A stretch of DNA of 64,000 nucleotides from Actinoplanes sp. DH11. GTDB taxonomy: Bacteria > Actinomycetota > Actinomycetes > Mycobacteriales > Micromonosporaceae. Within the stretch, counting starts at the first letter, position 1, and each line of letters starts with the position of its first letter. Location: NCBI RefSeq assembly GCF_020873875.1, contig NZ_JAHWGU010000003.1:186001-250000 (forward strand). Direction: 5' to 3'. Position numbers and translations under genes: made by a program. Under the pieces are notes generated by a model, which was given only the letters and a program-made list of their open reading frames with translations, was not told the DNA's origin and did no database searches. This document shows, piece after piece, positions 48,084-55,872 of this stretch.

Positions 48084-49093
48084 GCGGGCTGGGCCGTGCT
48101 GGCGCGGACCTCCAGGTGGTGCGCGACGATGTGCCGGGCCGGTTCCGGGTCGCCGTCCGGGCACAGCCGCCCGGCGAGCAGCTCCAGCGCCACCCGGGCG
48201 ATCGCCACCTTGTCCGGTGCCACGGTGGTGAGCGGCGGATTCGCGTACCGGCCGTCCTCCACGTCGTCGAAGCCGGCCACCGCCAGGTCGGCCGGCACCC
48301 GCAGCCCGTGCCCGGTCGCGGCGTGCAGGGCACCGAGTGCCAGCTGGTCGCTGAAGCAGAACACGGCGTCGACCCGGATGCCGGCCCCGAGCAGCACGCG
48401 CATCGCGGCCGCCCCGTCGGCCCGGTGCAGCCGGTCGACCGGCACCTCGAGCGCCGGGTCGTGCGGCAGGCCGGCCTCGGCCAGCGCCTGCCGGTAGCCG
48501 TCGCGCCGCCGGGCCGCCGTGCCGTTGAGCAGGTGCGGCTGGAGTCCGACCGCGGCGATCCGGGTCCGTCCGGTCTCGATCAGGTGCCGGGTCAGCTCGC
48601 GGGCGGCGGCCACGTTGTCGATCGCGACGTGGTCGAGCAGCCCGTCGGCGTCCTGCTCGCCGAGCAGCACCAGCGGCGCGGCGTCGGGGCGGCGGCGCAG
48701 GTCGGCGGGGGAGAGGGCCCAGGGACTCATCACGAGTCCGTCGACGGCCTGGCCGCGTACGCCGTCGAGCAGTTCCCGCTCGCGCCGCGCGTCCCCGCCG
48801 GTCTGCTGGACCAGCAGCGTCCAGCCGCGTTTCTCGGCCTCGTCCGCGAGGTGGCCGGCGAGTTCCCCGAAGTAGGGCGACGCGATCTCCGGTATCACCA
48901 GCGCGATCATGCCGGAGCGTCCGCCGCGCAGGTGGCGGGCGGCCGCGTTGGGCCGGTACCCGAGTTCGTCGAGGACCTGCTGGACCCGCCGGCGGGTCTC
49001 CGGGGCGACCTGCGGGAAACCGGAGACGACGTTGGACACCGTGCGGACGGACACGCCGGCCCGCTCGGCGACCTGACGCAGATTGGCAGCCAC
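48080..49093 (-). CDS. LacI family transcriptional regulator
   Basis: 337 aa from GTG at 49093. HTH and hinge NLRQVAERAGVSVRTVSNVV, then RRVQQVLDELGYRPNAAARH. The periplasmic-binding-like core has IALVIPEIASPYFGELAGHL, then GLVMSPWALSP, LGEQDADGLLDHVAIDN, VDAVFCFSDQLALGALHAAT and VAGFDDVEDGRYANPPLTTV. It should bind DNA until a sugar-like ligand releases it. Divergent from the phytanoyl-CoA-dioxygenase-like gene with the operator between them. Confidence 0.92.
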   Translation of the reverse strand: MAANLRQVAERAGVSVRTVSNVVSGFPQVAPETRRRVQQVLDELGYRPNAAARHLRGGRSGMIALVIPEIASPYFGELAGHLADEAEKRGWTLLVQQTGGDARRERELLDGVRGQAVDGLVMSPWALSPADLRRRPDAAPLVLLGEQDADGLLDHVAIDNVAAARELTRHLIETGRTRIAAVGLQPHLLNGTAARRRDGYRQALAEAGLPHDPALEVPVDRLHRADGAAAMRVLLGAGIRVDAVFCFSDQLALGALHAATGHGLRVPADLAVAGFDDVEDGRYANPPLTTVAPDKVAIARVALELLAGRLCPDGDPEPARHIVAHHLEVRASTAQPA

Positions 49094-49115
49094 GACCAGA
49101 ATGCTACCGCCCACT

Positions 49116-49139
49116 TGCAACGTGGCATGCAACGTTGCA
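49116..49139. promoter_or_regulatory. LacI-type operator
   Basis: Perfect palindrome TGCAACGTTGCA (49128-49139) plus a second half-site TTGCAACG (49116-49123). The sites lie 23-46 bp from the LacI start and directly before the dioxygenase start. A single site could control both directions. Confidence 0.75.
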
Positions 49140-49141
49140 AC

Positions 49142-49978
49142 ATGGAGCTCATGACGACTCTCATCGATGCGGAAGCCGGGCAGAAGGCCCGGGAAGCCAT
49201 CTACACCGACGGCATCACCGCTCTGCGCGGCGCGTTCGACGTGGCCTGGGCCGACCGGATGCGTGCCGACATCGAGACCGCCTTCGCCGAGGCCAAGGCC
49301 CGGCTGGGCGGAGCGGTGGGCCGCGGGCCGAACCGCTGGTACGTCGAGATCCACCCGGAGCAGATGAGCGGCTTCGTCGACCTCGTCACGCACCCGTGGG
49401 TGACGGCCGTCTGCACGGCGGTGCTTGGCGCCGACTACAAGATCGTGGAGCTGGGCTTCGACATCCCGTTCGCCGGCGCGGTCAACCAGCCGTGGCACCG
49501 CGACTTCCCGATGCCCGAGGTCACCCGCACCGAGGGCCGGCTCGACTCGCTCGCCTTCAACCTGACCGGCGTCGACACCACCGACGAGATGGGCCCGTTC
49601 GAGATCGCGCCGGGCACCCAGTTCGACGACGAGCCCGACTTCGGGCACGGCATGTTCCCGCCCCGCACCCGGTACGGCCGCTACGACGAACTGGCCGTGC
49701 GCAAGTACCCCCAGCGCGGCGACATCTCCGCGCGCTCGGCGCTGACCATCCACCGCGGCACCAAGAACCACTCGCAGGTCTCCCGCCCGGTGCTGGTCCT
49801 CGGTGTCGACGCCGCCGACGCCACCAACAGCGACAAGCACGACCTGGCCGTCACCGAGAAGTACTGGGCGGCGCTGCCGGCCGCGGTGCGCGACCACCTG
49901 GACTGCCCGATCGTCGACCGGCTCACCCCGATCACCCAGAAGCACACCATCGAGGGCCTGGTCATGGGTGACGCCTGA
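49142..49978 (+). CDS. Phytanoyl-CoA dioxygenase family (Fe(II)/2-oxoglutarate) protein
   Basis: 278 aa from ATG at 49142; an ATG three codons later follows a GGAG and may be the true start. The Fe-binding facial triad is NQPWHRDFPMP (HxD) and the distal His in ALTIHRGTKNHS, with Arg in SRPVLVLG for 2-oxoglutarate. MGPFEIAPGTQFDD is the usual strand before the lid. It would hydroxylate a small molecule, coupled to decarboxylation of 2-oxoglutarate. It is controlled by the divergent LacI regulator through TGCAACGTTGCA, so its substrate may be a sugar-derived or imported compound. Confidence 0.87.
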   Translation: MELMTTLIDAEAGQKAREAIYTDGITALRGAFDVAWADRMRADIETAFAEAKARLGGAVGRGPNRWYVEIHPEQMSGFVDLVTHPWVTAVCTAVLGADYKIVELGFDIPFAGAVNQPWHRDFPMPEVTRTEGRLDSLAFNLTGVDTTDEMGPFEIAPGTQFDDEPDFGHGMFPPRTRYGRYDELAVRKYPQRGDISARSALTIHRGTKNHSQVSRPVLVLGVDAADATNSDKHDLAVTEKYWAALPAAVRDHLDCPIVDRLTPITQKHTIEGLVMGDA

Positions 49979-49999
49979 CACGCGGTCATCATGGAGGTG

Positions 50000-50671
50000 A
50001 TGAACGAGATCGAAGCACGGGACCTCGCGACCCATCTGATGGCCCGGCACGGACTCGCCGGCTGGCGCCTGACCTTCGACGACGCGAAGACCCGGGCCGG
50101 CATCTGCCGCCCGGCCCGCAAGGAGATCGGGCTGTCCCGGCCGCTGATCCGCCTCTACACCCCCGAGCAGGTCACCGAGACGGTGCTGCACGAGATCGCG
50201 CACGCGCTCGCCGGCGCCGCACACGGCCACGACGGGGTGTGGCGGGCGGTCGCGGTGCGGATCGGCGCCTCCGGCACCCGCTGCGTGCCGGAGGACGTGC
50301 CCCGCGTCGAGGGCCCGTGGGAGGGCATCTGCCCGGCCGGTCACCGGACGACCGTGCACCGCCGTCCGACCCGGGTCCGGTCCTGCTCGAAGTGCTCGCC
50401 GGCGTTCGACCGCTCGGCGGTGTTCGCCTGGACGTACCGGGGCATCCCCGCGCCGATGCACCCCGGCTACGTCGCCGAGCTGACCCGGATCCGCGGCGGG
50501 CGCCCGGCGCCGGCCGACGTGTTCCAGGTGGGTGACCGGGTGCGGCTCACCGGCAGCGGGAAGTACGGGGGACTGGTCGGCACCGTCGTCAAGCGCGGCC
50601 GCACCCGTTACCAGGTGCGCACCGGCAAGGGCGTGCTGAACGCCCCGTTCACGCTGGTCGAGCTGGCCTGA
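50000..50671 (+). CDS. SprT-like metallopeptidase with C-terminal KOW-like domain
   Basis: 223 aa from ATG at 50000 (GGAGGTG immediately upstream; an ATG at 49991 is possible). The SprT zinc motif VTETVLHEIAHALAGAAHGH (HExxH plus His) is at about residue 65, followed by a zinc-ribbon-like CPAGH ... CSKC. The end carries FQVGDRVRLTGSGKYGGLVG, a KOW/Tudor-like beta barrel. SprT/Spartan-type proteases act on DNA-protein crosslinks in other systems; the bacterial role is less clear. The last codons plus stop are repeated five times. Confidence 0.8.
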   Translation: MNEIEARDLATHLMARHGLAGWRLTFDDAKTRAGICRPARKEIGLSRPLIRLYTPEQVTETVLHEIAHALAGAAHGHDGVWRAVAVRIGASGTRCVPEDVPRVEGPWEGICPAGHRTTVHRRPTRVRSCSKCSPAFDRSAVFAWTYRGIPAPMHPGYVAELTRIRGGRPAPADVFQVGDRVRLTGSGKYGGLVGTVVKRGRTRYQVRTGKGVLNAPFTLVELA

Positions 50672-50755
50672 GCCCTGGTCGAACTCGCCTGAGCCCTGGC
50701 CGAGCTGGCCTGAGCCCTGGCCGAGCTGGCCTGAGCCCTGGCCGAGCTCGCCTGA
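50651..50755 (+). repeat. 21-bp tandem repeat of the SprT-like gene's 3' end, 5 units
   Basis: Units end in TGA at 50671 (the real stop), 50692, 50713, 50734 and 50755. The later four read GCCCTGGYCGARCTSGCCTG plus A. Each copy preserves the reading frame, so five in-frame stops follow one another, each preceded by codons for LVELA or LAELA. Confidence 0.96.
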
Positions 50756-50757
50756 AC

Positions 50758-50790
50758 GGCCCGGCGGCGCGTCTGGCGCACCACCGGGCC
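50758..50790. terminator. Hairpin terminator between convergent genes
   Basis: Arms GGCCCGGCGG and CCACCGGGCC (one mismatch) around CGCGTCTGGCGCA, between the SprT-like gene and the AztD-like gene. Confidence 0.65.
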
Positions 50791-50801
50791 GGCGGCCGGG
50801 C

Positions 50802-51995
50802 TCAGTGGCCGGACAGGGTGCCGCTGATCTCGTTGGGGGTCGCGTCGAGCGTGCCCGAGGTGACCACCTTGCCGCTGGTCAGGTCGAGCTGGTGCACCTT
50901 CTTGGTGGCCGGCTCGGTGATGTAGGCGTCGGCACCGCGGACGAACACGGCCGGGCGCGGCTGCTGCCAGTCGAGCGGCTCCGTCCAGGCGCCGACCGCC
51001 GGCCAGGACGCGGTGATCTTCCCGGCGGCCGGGTCGATGACGTGCAGCTTGCCGTCGGTGCCCAGGATCAGGCCCTCGCCCTGCGGCCCGCGGGCCAGCG
51101 AGCGGAAGCTGTAGCTGACACCCGCCGGCATCGGCACCACCGTGATCTTCTCGGCGACCGTGTCGATCAGCGAGAACTGCTTCGGGGCCTCGAGTTCCGC
51201 ATCCGGCTCGATCTTGTAATCGCCGAGCAGCACCGGCGAGGCGTCACTGCCCGCCTGGTTGCCGATCCGGCTGTACTCCAGGTCGCTCTGCACCTTGACG
51301 AAGGTGCCGTTCTTGAACAGCAGCACGCCGTCCTCGCAGCCCAGCGCCACCACGTCACCCTTGGCGACGGCCTCGCCGTGCACGCCGGGGCACTGCTCGT
51401 TGCGGGCGGTCTCCTTGCCGGTTGCGTCGACGGCGATCGCGCCGGAGCGCTTCTCCTCGGTGCCGAGCGTGACGATCATCGTCCCGTCGGCGAGTTCGAC
51501 GGCGACGCCGTGGTGCGCGGTCGCCGCCTTGTACTGCCGGCCCTGCGGCTTGCCGGCGGCAAGTTGCTCCGGGTCGAAGCTGTTGATCTCGCCGGTGCCG
51601 TCGGTGAACAGAATGGTCCGGTCGCCGTGGCGCACCACGTGGCCCGGCTTGGCACCCGGGTAGCTGACGCCGGTCAGCCGGCCCGCGGTGGCGTCGAGCA
51701 TCTCGAAGCCGGTCGCGGTGGAGACCACCACGGTGGCGTCGTCACCGGCCGGGTTGATCCGGTTGAACCCGTCGAGCGGCACGGTGTGCGCCACCTTCAG
51801 AGTTTCGCCGTCGAGCACGTGGATGCCGCCCTCGAAGGTGACCGCGATCGGATCGGTCACCGGGGCGGCCGCCGAGGCCGAGGTCGCGGGTGCGGCCGCC
51901 GGCTCGGTGCCGCCGGCCGATCCGGATCCGCAGGCGGCGAGCGCCAGCGAGGCGGTGGCCAGCGCGGCCAGGCTGCCCGTCATGCGTCGGTTCAC
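50802..51995 (-). CDS. AztD-like zinc-binding lipoprotein (beta-propeller)
   Basis: 397 aa from GTG at 51995 (GGGGAGGAC upstream). Lipobox LAAC and a Gly/Ser/Ala spacer. Propeller strands follow: FEGGIHVLDGETLKVAHTVP, RTILFTDGTGEINSFDPEQL and AYITEPATKKVHQLDLTSGK. EQCPGVHGEAVAKGDVVALG, then CEDG, is the Cys/His zinc-binding block of AztD metallochaperones. Zinc would be passed to the AztC binding protein. It has its own Zur-like box at 52017-52031. Confidence 0.85.
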   Translation of the reverse strand: MNRRMTGSLAALATASLALAACGSGSAGGTEPAAAPATSASAAAPVTDPIAVTFEGGIHVLDGETLKVAHTVPLDGFNRINPAGDDATVVVSTATGFEMLDATAGRLTGVSYPGAKPGHVVRHGDRTILFTDGTGEINSFDPEQLAAGKPQGRQYKAATAHHGVAVELADGTMIVTLGTEEKRSGAIAVDATGKETARNEQCPGVHGEAVAKGDVVALGCEDGVLLFKNGTFVKVQSDLEYSRIGNQAGSDASPVLLGDYKIEPDAELEAPKQFSLIDTVAEKITVVPMPAGVSYSFRSLARGPQGEGLILGTDGKLHVIDPAAGKITASWPAVGAWTEPLDWQQPRPAVFVRGADAYITEPATKKVHQLDLTSGKVVTSGTLDATPNEISGTLSGH

Positions 51996-52016
51996 TATGT
52001 CCTCCCCAAATGCAAC

Positions 52017-52031
52017 TGACAATCATTTTCA
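52017..52031 (-). promoter_or_regulatory. Zur box before the AztD-like gene
   Basis: TGACAATCATTTTCA differs by one base from the palindrome TGAAAATCATTTTCA. It and the box at 55142 share the longer word TGCAACTGAMAATCATT. Zinc-loaded Zur would repress. Confidence 0.85.
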
Positions 52032-52072
52032 TTTAACGTACAGGGTGGTCCCCGGGCCGGGAAGCGGGGGGT

Positions 52073-52119
52073 CCAGGCGGTGAGCCCGGCGAGCGGGGCT
52101 CAGGCGGTGAGCCCGCCGA
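52073..52119 (-). repeat. 27-bp duplication at the 3' end of the zinc-binding protein gene
   Basis: The word CAGGCGGTGAGCCCG at 52101, which contains the end of the gene's stop, recurs at 52074. In the downstream copy the stop TGA has become TGG. Period 27 bp. Confidence 0.75.
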
Positions 52120-53014
52120 TGATCGCGTCGGCGTTGAACCGCATCATGTCCAGGTAGCTCGCGGCCTCGCTGCCGGCGCCGCCCAGCGACTCGGAGTAGA
52201 GCCCGACCACGCGCACCTCGACGCCCGCCTCGGCGGCCAGCACCTCGGCGAGACGCGCCGGTTGCGCGGTGTCCGCGAAGATCGCCGGCACCCGGTGCCT
52301 CTCGATCGCGGTGACCAGCGAGGCCAGGTCGGCGGCGCTCGGCGAGGCGAGGGTGGTCCCGCTCGGCAGGACGGCGCCGACCACCGTGAAGTCGTAGCGG
52401 TCGGCGAGGTACCCGAACACGTGATGGTTGGTGACGAGCACGCGGCGATCCGCGGGCAGGCCTGCGAAACGCGCCGCGAGCTGCGCGTCCAGATCGGCCA
52501 CTTCCCGGGCGTACGCGTCCGCGCGCTCCCGCACCGCACCGGCGTCGACGCCGTCCACCCGGGCCACGATCTCCTCGGTGAGCAGCCGCACGGCCGCGCC
52601 CACCCGGCCCGGGTCGGTCCAGAAGTGCGGGTCCGGCATCCCGGCCGCGTCGCCGTCCCGATACTCCAGCGGGTCGACCCGGGCGCCCACCTCCATCACC
52701 GGGACGCCCTCCGCCCGCGCCGACTCGACGTGCCGCAGCACACCCTCCTCGAGGCCCAGGCCGTTGTAGACGACCAGGTCGGCGGTCTGCATGGTGTACG
52801 CCTCACGGGCCGAGACGGCGAACGAGTGCGGGTCGGCGTCCGGCTTCATCAGCACGGTGACCTTCGCCTGATCGCCGGTGATCTCCCGGACCACGTCACC
52901 GAGGATGTTGGTGGTGACCACGATGTGCGCCTCGTCCGGCGCGGAGCAGGCCACGCCGCCGGTCAGGACGGCCGCCGCCGCGGTCAGGGCCGCCACCAGG
53001 CGACGGGCCCTCAC
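52100..53014 (-). CDS. Zinc ABC transporter substrate-binding lipoprotein (AztC type)
   Basis: 304 aa from GTG at 53014 (4-bp overlap with the gene before). Lipobox GGVAC. Cluster A-I metal-binding protein: VVVTTNILGDVVREITGDQA, DADPHSFAVS (first His), MPDPHFWTDPGRVG (second His), VLVTNHHVFGYLADRYDFTV (third His), IFADTAQPARLAEVL (Asp). It lacks the long His-rich loop of ZnuA, as AztC does. It takes Zn2+ from AztD and hands it to AztB. Its 3' end is duplicated with period 27. Confidence 0.9.
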   Translation of the reverse strand: MRARRLVAALTAAAAVLTGGVACSAPDEAHIVVTTNILGDVVREITGDQAKVTVLMKPDADPHSFAVSAREAYTMQTADLVVYNGLGLEEGVLRHVESARAEGVPVMEVGARVDPLEYRDGDAAGMPDPHFWTDPGRVGAAVRLLTEEIVARVDGVDAGAVRERADAYAREVADLDAQLAARFAGLPADRRVLVTNHHVFGYLADRYDFTVVGAVLPSGTTLASPSAADLASLVTAIERHRVPAIFADTAQPARLAEVLAAEAGVEVRVVGLYSESLGGAGSEAASYLDMMRFNADAIIGGLTA

Positions 53015-54189
53015 CGGCCGACCTCGACAACCAGGTCCGGGCGGTCCGCGGTGCGCAGGGTGCGGGCGGTCCGCAGCCCGTCGCGGTAGTCGACCTCGTG
53101 GACGACCCGTTGCTCCGGGTCGGCCAGGTAGGCGCGGTTGACGTCCAGGGTCAGGGTGGTGGCCTTCAGTGGCGCCTCGGCCAGGACCTTGCCGGACTCC
53201 AGGTCGTAACTGATCAGGGTTCCCGCGCTGTCCAGCGCCAGCACGGTCGCGGCGTCGGCCGGTGACGCGGCGGCCACCAGGTCGCGGCCGTTCGCGGCCA
53301 GGTGCCGGACGGCCGCCTTCGGCGCGTTCACCGACCAGATGCCGCCGGTGCCGGCGAGCGCTGCCTCGTTGCTGCGCGGGCGGTGACCGAAAGCGGTCCC
53401 CGGGACGGGTTTGCGGGGTGACGGGACGGCGGTCGCGGTCAGGGTGCCGGAGTCCTCTTTGACCCGTACCAGATGGTCCTCGCAGGCGATCAGCGCGCCG
53501 CCGCGCAGCACCACCCACCCGCGGGGCGCCTCGCAGGGGGCCTCGAAGGCGCCCGTCGCACGCCCGTCCGGGCCCATCGCGACCAGGCGGTGCGCGGGCC
53601 GGGCGGGATCGTCACCCGTGGCGACGATCAGATTCCCGGCGTACGGCACCGCCAGCGGCGTGGAACTGCGGGAGTCGATCCGGCTCACCTCGGCCACCGT
53701 GCCGGTCTCCAGCTGCCGGCGGTCGAGGACCCGGATCCGGCCGTCCGCGGTGCCCACCGTGGTGTGCGCCGCGTTGCCGGCGACCGTCACCACCGCGGCG
53801 TCGAAGGTCAGCGTGCCGATCGTGCGTGCCGGAGCCCGGTAGAAGTGGACGTGATCGGCGTGGTCCACCGTCCACACCCCGGCGTCGACGATCTCCAGCC
53901 GCCGGTCGCCGTCGCCGGCGTAGACGAACCGGCCGTCGTCGGTGAGCTGCCGCGCGGGCACCGACAGGTCGAGCTGTTTCTGCCGCTCGGTCGCGAGATC
54001 CAGCAGGTGCAGCCGCTGCCCGCCGCGTGCCGCGTAGGCGATCGCGGACGCGGCCTCGGGCAACTCCTCGGCGCCGGCGACGTAGCCGTGCGGCGGCTCG
54101 GCGGGCTCCTCGCCCCGCGCGTCGCCGGAGCCACAGGCCGACATCGTCAGGGCCACACCCAGGGTGGCGGCGAGTGTTCTCTTGATCAC
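53011..54189 (-). CDS. Second beta-propeller lipoprotein inside the zinc operon
   Basis: 392 aa from GTG at 54189 (GGAAGGAAG upstream). Lipobox MSAC (about Cys19). Propeller-type repeats follow: GGQRLHLLDLATERQKQLDL, DDGRFVYAGDGDRRLEIVDA, TVGTADGRIRVLDRRQLETG and AATVLALDSAGTLISYDLES. HADHVHF, then CEAPRG and ACEDHL could bind metal. It sits between the permease and AztC genes with overlaps on both sides and resembles the AztD-like protein in layout. It is probably a second periplasmic-face zinc chaperone; this is inferred. Confidence 0.75.
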   Translation of the reverse strand: MIKRTLAATLGVALTMSACGSGDARGEEPAEPPHGYVAGAEELPEAASAIAYAARGGQRLHLLDLATERQKQLDLSVPARQLTDDGRFVYAGDGDRRLEIVDAGVWTVDHADHVHFYRAPARTIGTLTFDAAVVTVAGNAAHTTVGTADGRIRVLDRRQLETGTVAEVSRIDSRSSTPLAVPYAGNLIVATGDDPARPAHRLVAMGPDGRATGAFEAPCEAPRGWVVLRGGALIACEDHLVRVKEDSGTLTATAVPSPRKPVPGTAFGHRPRSNEAALAGTGGIWSVNAPKAAVRHLAANGRDLVAAASPADAATVLALDSAGTLISYDLESGKVLAEAPLKATTLTLDVNRAYLADPEQRVVHEVDYRDGLRTARTLRTADRPDLVVEVGR

Positions 54190-55118
54190 GAACTTCCTTC
54201 CGGTGGGGGGACGGGCGCGCGGCGCCGGAGCACGGCGTCGCTGATGCGGCGCGCGCCGGACAGGCCGGCTCGGCGCGCTCCGAGCCGGCTCGCTCGGCGC
54301 GCTGCGAGCTGGGCGGTCCGGCGGGCTGCGAGCAGGGCGAAGAAGATCAGGACGGCCGTGGCGGCGATGGTGGCGCTCGCGGCGGTCGCGGCGTACCAGG
54401 AGATCCACAGCCCGGCCACCGTCGCGGCCGAGCCGATCACGAAGCTGGTGAGCATCACCGCGGGCAGCCGGCGGGCGACAAGCATCGCGGCCGCCGATGG
54501 CGCGATGAGCATGCCGAAGGCGAGCAGGGTGCCCACGACGCTGAACGCGACGGCCATCGTGACGGTGAGCAGCACCAGCATCACGGCGTTCGCCAGGCCG
54601 GGCCGCAGGCCCAGGGTGCGGGCCTTGCGCGGGTCGAAGGTGAGCGCCAGGAACGGCCGGTGGCACACCGCCGACACCACCGCGACCAGGGCGCCCGCAG
54701 CGGCCAGCAACGCCAGGTCCGGCGCGCGGATCGCCAGCACGTCACCGAAGAGGAACGCCGTCAGGTCGGTCGCGAACGACCGCGAGTGCGACACCACGAT
54801 CACGCCTGCCGACAGCATGCCGACGAAGAGCAGCCCGATGCTGGTGTCCCGGCCGAACTCGCGGCTGTGCCGCAGCGCGCTCACCCCGGCCGTCATGGCC
54901 AGGGCGCTCGCGGCGGCGCCGACGACCAGGTTGCCGCCCACGATCGACGCGACCGCGACACCGGGCAGCATCCCGTGGCTCATCGCCTCGCCCAGGAAGG
55001 TCATCCCGCGGGCGATCACCCAGACGCCGACCAGGGCGCAGACGGCGGCCAGCAGTACGCCGCCGAGCAGGGCGCGCTGGACGAAGGAGACGGTGAACGG
55101 CTCGGCCAGGAACGACAT
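54186..55118 (-). CDS. Zinc ABC transporter permease (AztB type)
   Basis: 310 aa from ATG at 55118, chosen because MSFLAEPFTVSFVQRALLGG is the usual family start and the longer frame runs into the Zur box. ABC-3 helices include ALVGVWVIARGMTFLGEAMS, GMLPGVAVASIVGG, SIGLLFVGMLSAGVIVVSHS and VVGTLLAFGMLIAPSAAAML. It moves zinc across the membrane. The Arg-rich tail (ARRTAQLAARRASRLGARRA) is low complexity with an approximately 6-residue repeat. Overlaps the lipoprotein gene by 4 bp. Confidence 0.9.
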   Translation of the reverse strand: MSFLAEPFTVSFVQRALLGGVLLAAVCALVGVWVIARGMTFLGEAMSHGMLPGVAVASIVGGNLVVGAAASALAMTAGVSALRHSREFGRDTSIGLLFVGMLSAGVIVVSHSRSFATDLTAFLFGDVLAIRAPDLALLAAAGALVAVVSAVCHRPFLALTFDPRKARTLGLRPGLANAVMLVLLTVTMAVAFSVVGTLLAFGMLIAPSAAAMLVARRLPAVMLTSFVIGSAATVAGLWISWYAATAASATIAATAVLIFFALLAARRTAQLAARRASRLGARRAGLSGARRISDAVLRRRAPVPPPEGSS

Positions 55119-55141
55119 CACCTCGCCGAATATACTGCAAC

Positions 55142-55156
55142 TGAAAATCATTACCG
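55142..55156. promoter_or_regulatory. Zur box in the aztA/aztB divergent promoter
   Basis: TGAAAATCATTACCG: the left half is perfect, the right half degenerate. Located 24 bp before the permease start and 16 bp before the ATPase start, so one box can control both operons. Confidence 0.82.
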
Positions 55157-55171
55157 TTAGGGGTGTTGCTG

Positions 55172-55816
55172 ATGATCACGGTCGATCGCGTGGGTTTCCG
55201 GTACGCCGGCGTCCCGGTCCTGCACGACGTCACCCTGCGCGTCGAGGCGGCCGCGATGCTCGCCGTCACCGGGGCGAACGGCACCGGCAAGAGCACGCTG
55301 CTGCACCTGCTCGCCGGCGTGGAGCAGCCCGCCGAGGGCCGCATCCGGCGGCGTACCGGCTGCCGCGTCGCCCTGCTGCCACAGCGCACCGGCGACATCG
55401 ACGCCCTGCCGCTGACCGTCGCCGAGTGCGTCCGGATCGGGCGCTTCACCCCCGGCCGCCTGCTGCACCGCCTCACCCGGCACGACCGGGCCGCCGTCGC
55501 CGAGGTGATGGCCCGGCTCGGCCTCGCCGACCTGGCTCGCCGCCGGTTGCGCGAACTCTCCGGCGGCCAGCGCCAGCGCACCCTTGTCGCGCAGGCGTTC
55601 GCCCAGGACGCCGACGTCTACGTCCTCGACGAGCCCACCGCCAACCTGGACGCTGCCAGCCGGGCCCGCGTCCACGACCTGATCACGTCCCGGGTCCAGG
55701 CCGGCGCCGCCGTGGTCGTGGCCAGCCACGACGACGCGGAGGCGGCTCTGGCCGACCACACGCTGCACCTGCGCGCCACGGGATCTTCCGGCACGGGTCC
55801 GGCGGCCGCCGTGTGA
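55172..55816 (+). CDS. Zinc ABC transporter ATP-binding protein (AztA type)
   Basis: 214 aa from ATG at 55172 (AGGGG 8-12 bp before; a GTG at 55163 is possible). Short ABC ATPase: Walker A TGANGTGKSTLLHLL, signature [20 protein letters not shown], Walker B VYVLDEPTANLD, H-loop VVVASHDDAEAAL. It drives the AztB permease. Divergent from aztB across the Zur box. Confidence 0.9.
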   Translation: MITVDRVGFRYAGVPVLHDVTLRVEAAAMLAVTGANGTGKSTLLHLLAGVEQPAEGRIRRRTGCRVALLPQRTGDIDALPLTVAECVRIGRFTPGRLLHRLTRHDRAAVAEVMARLGLADLARRRLRELSGGQRQRTLVAQAFAQDADVYVLDEPTANLDAASRARVHDLITSRVQAGAAVVVASHDDAEAALADHTLHLRATGSSGTGPAAAV

Positions 55817-55872
55817 CGTAGCCCACCCGGCGGGGACCGAAGCTCGGGCCCCGGGAGGCCGACTGTCCCCGC

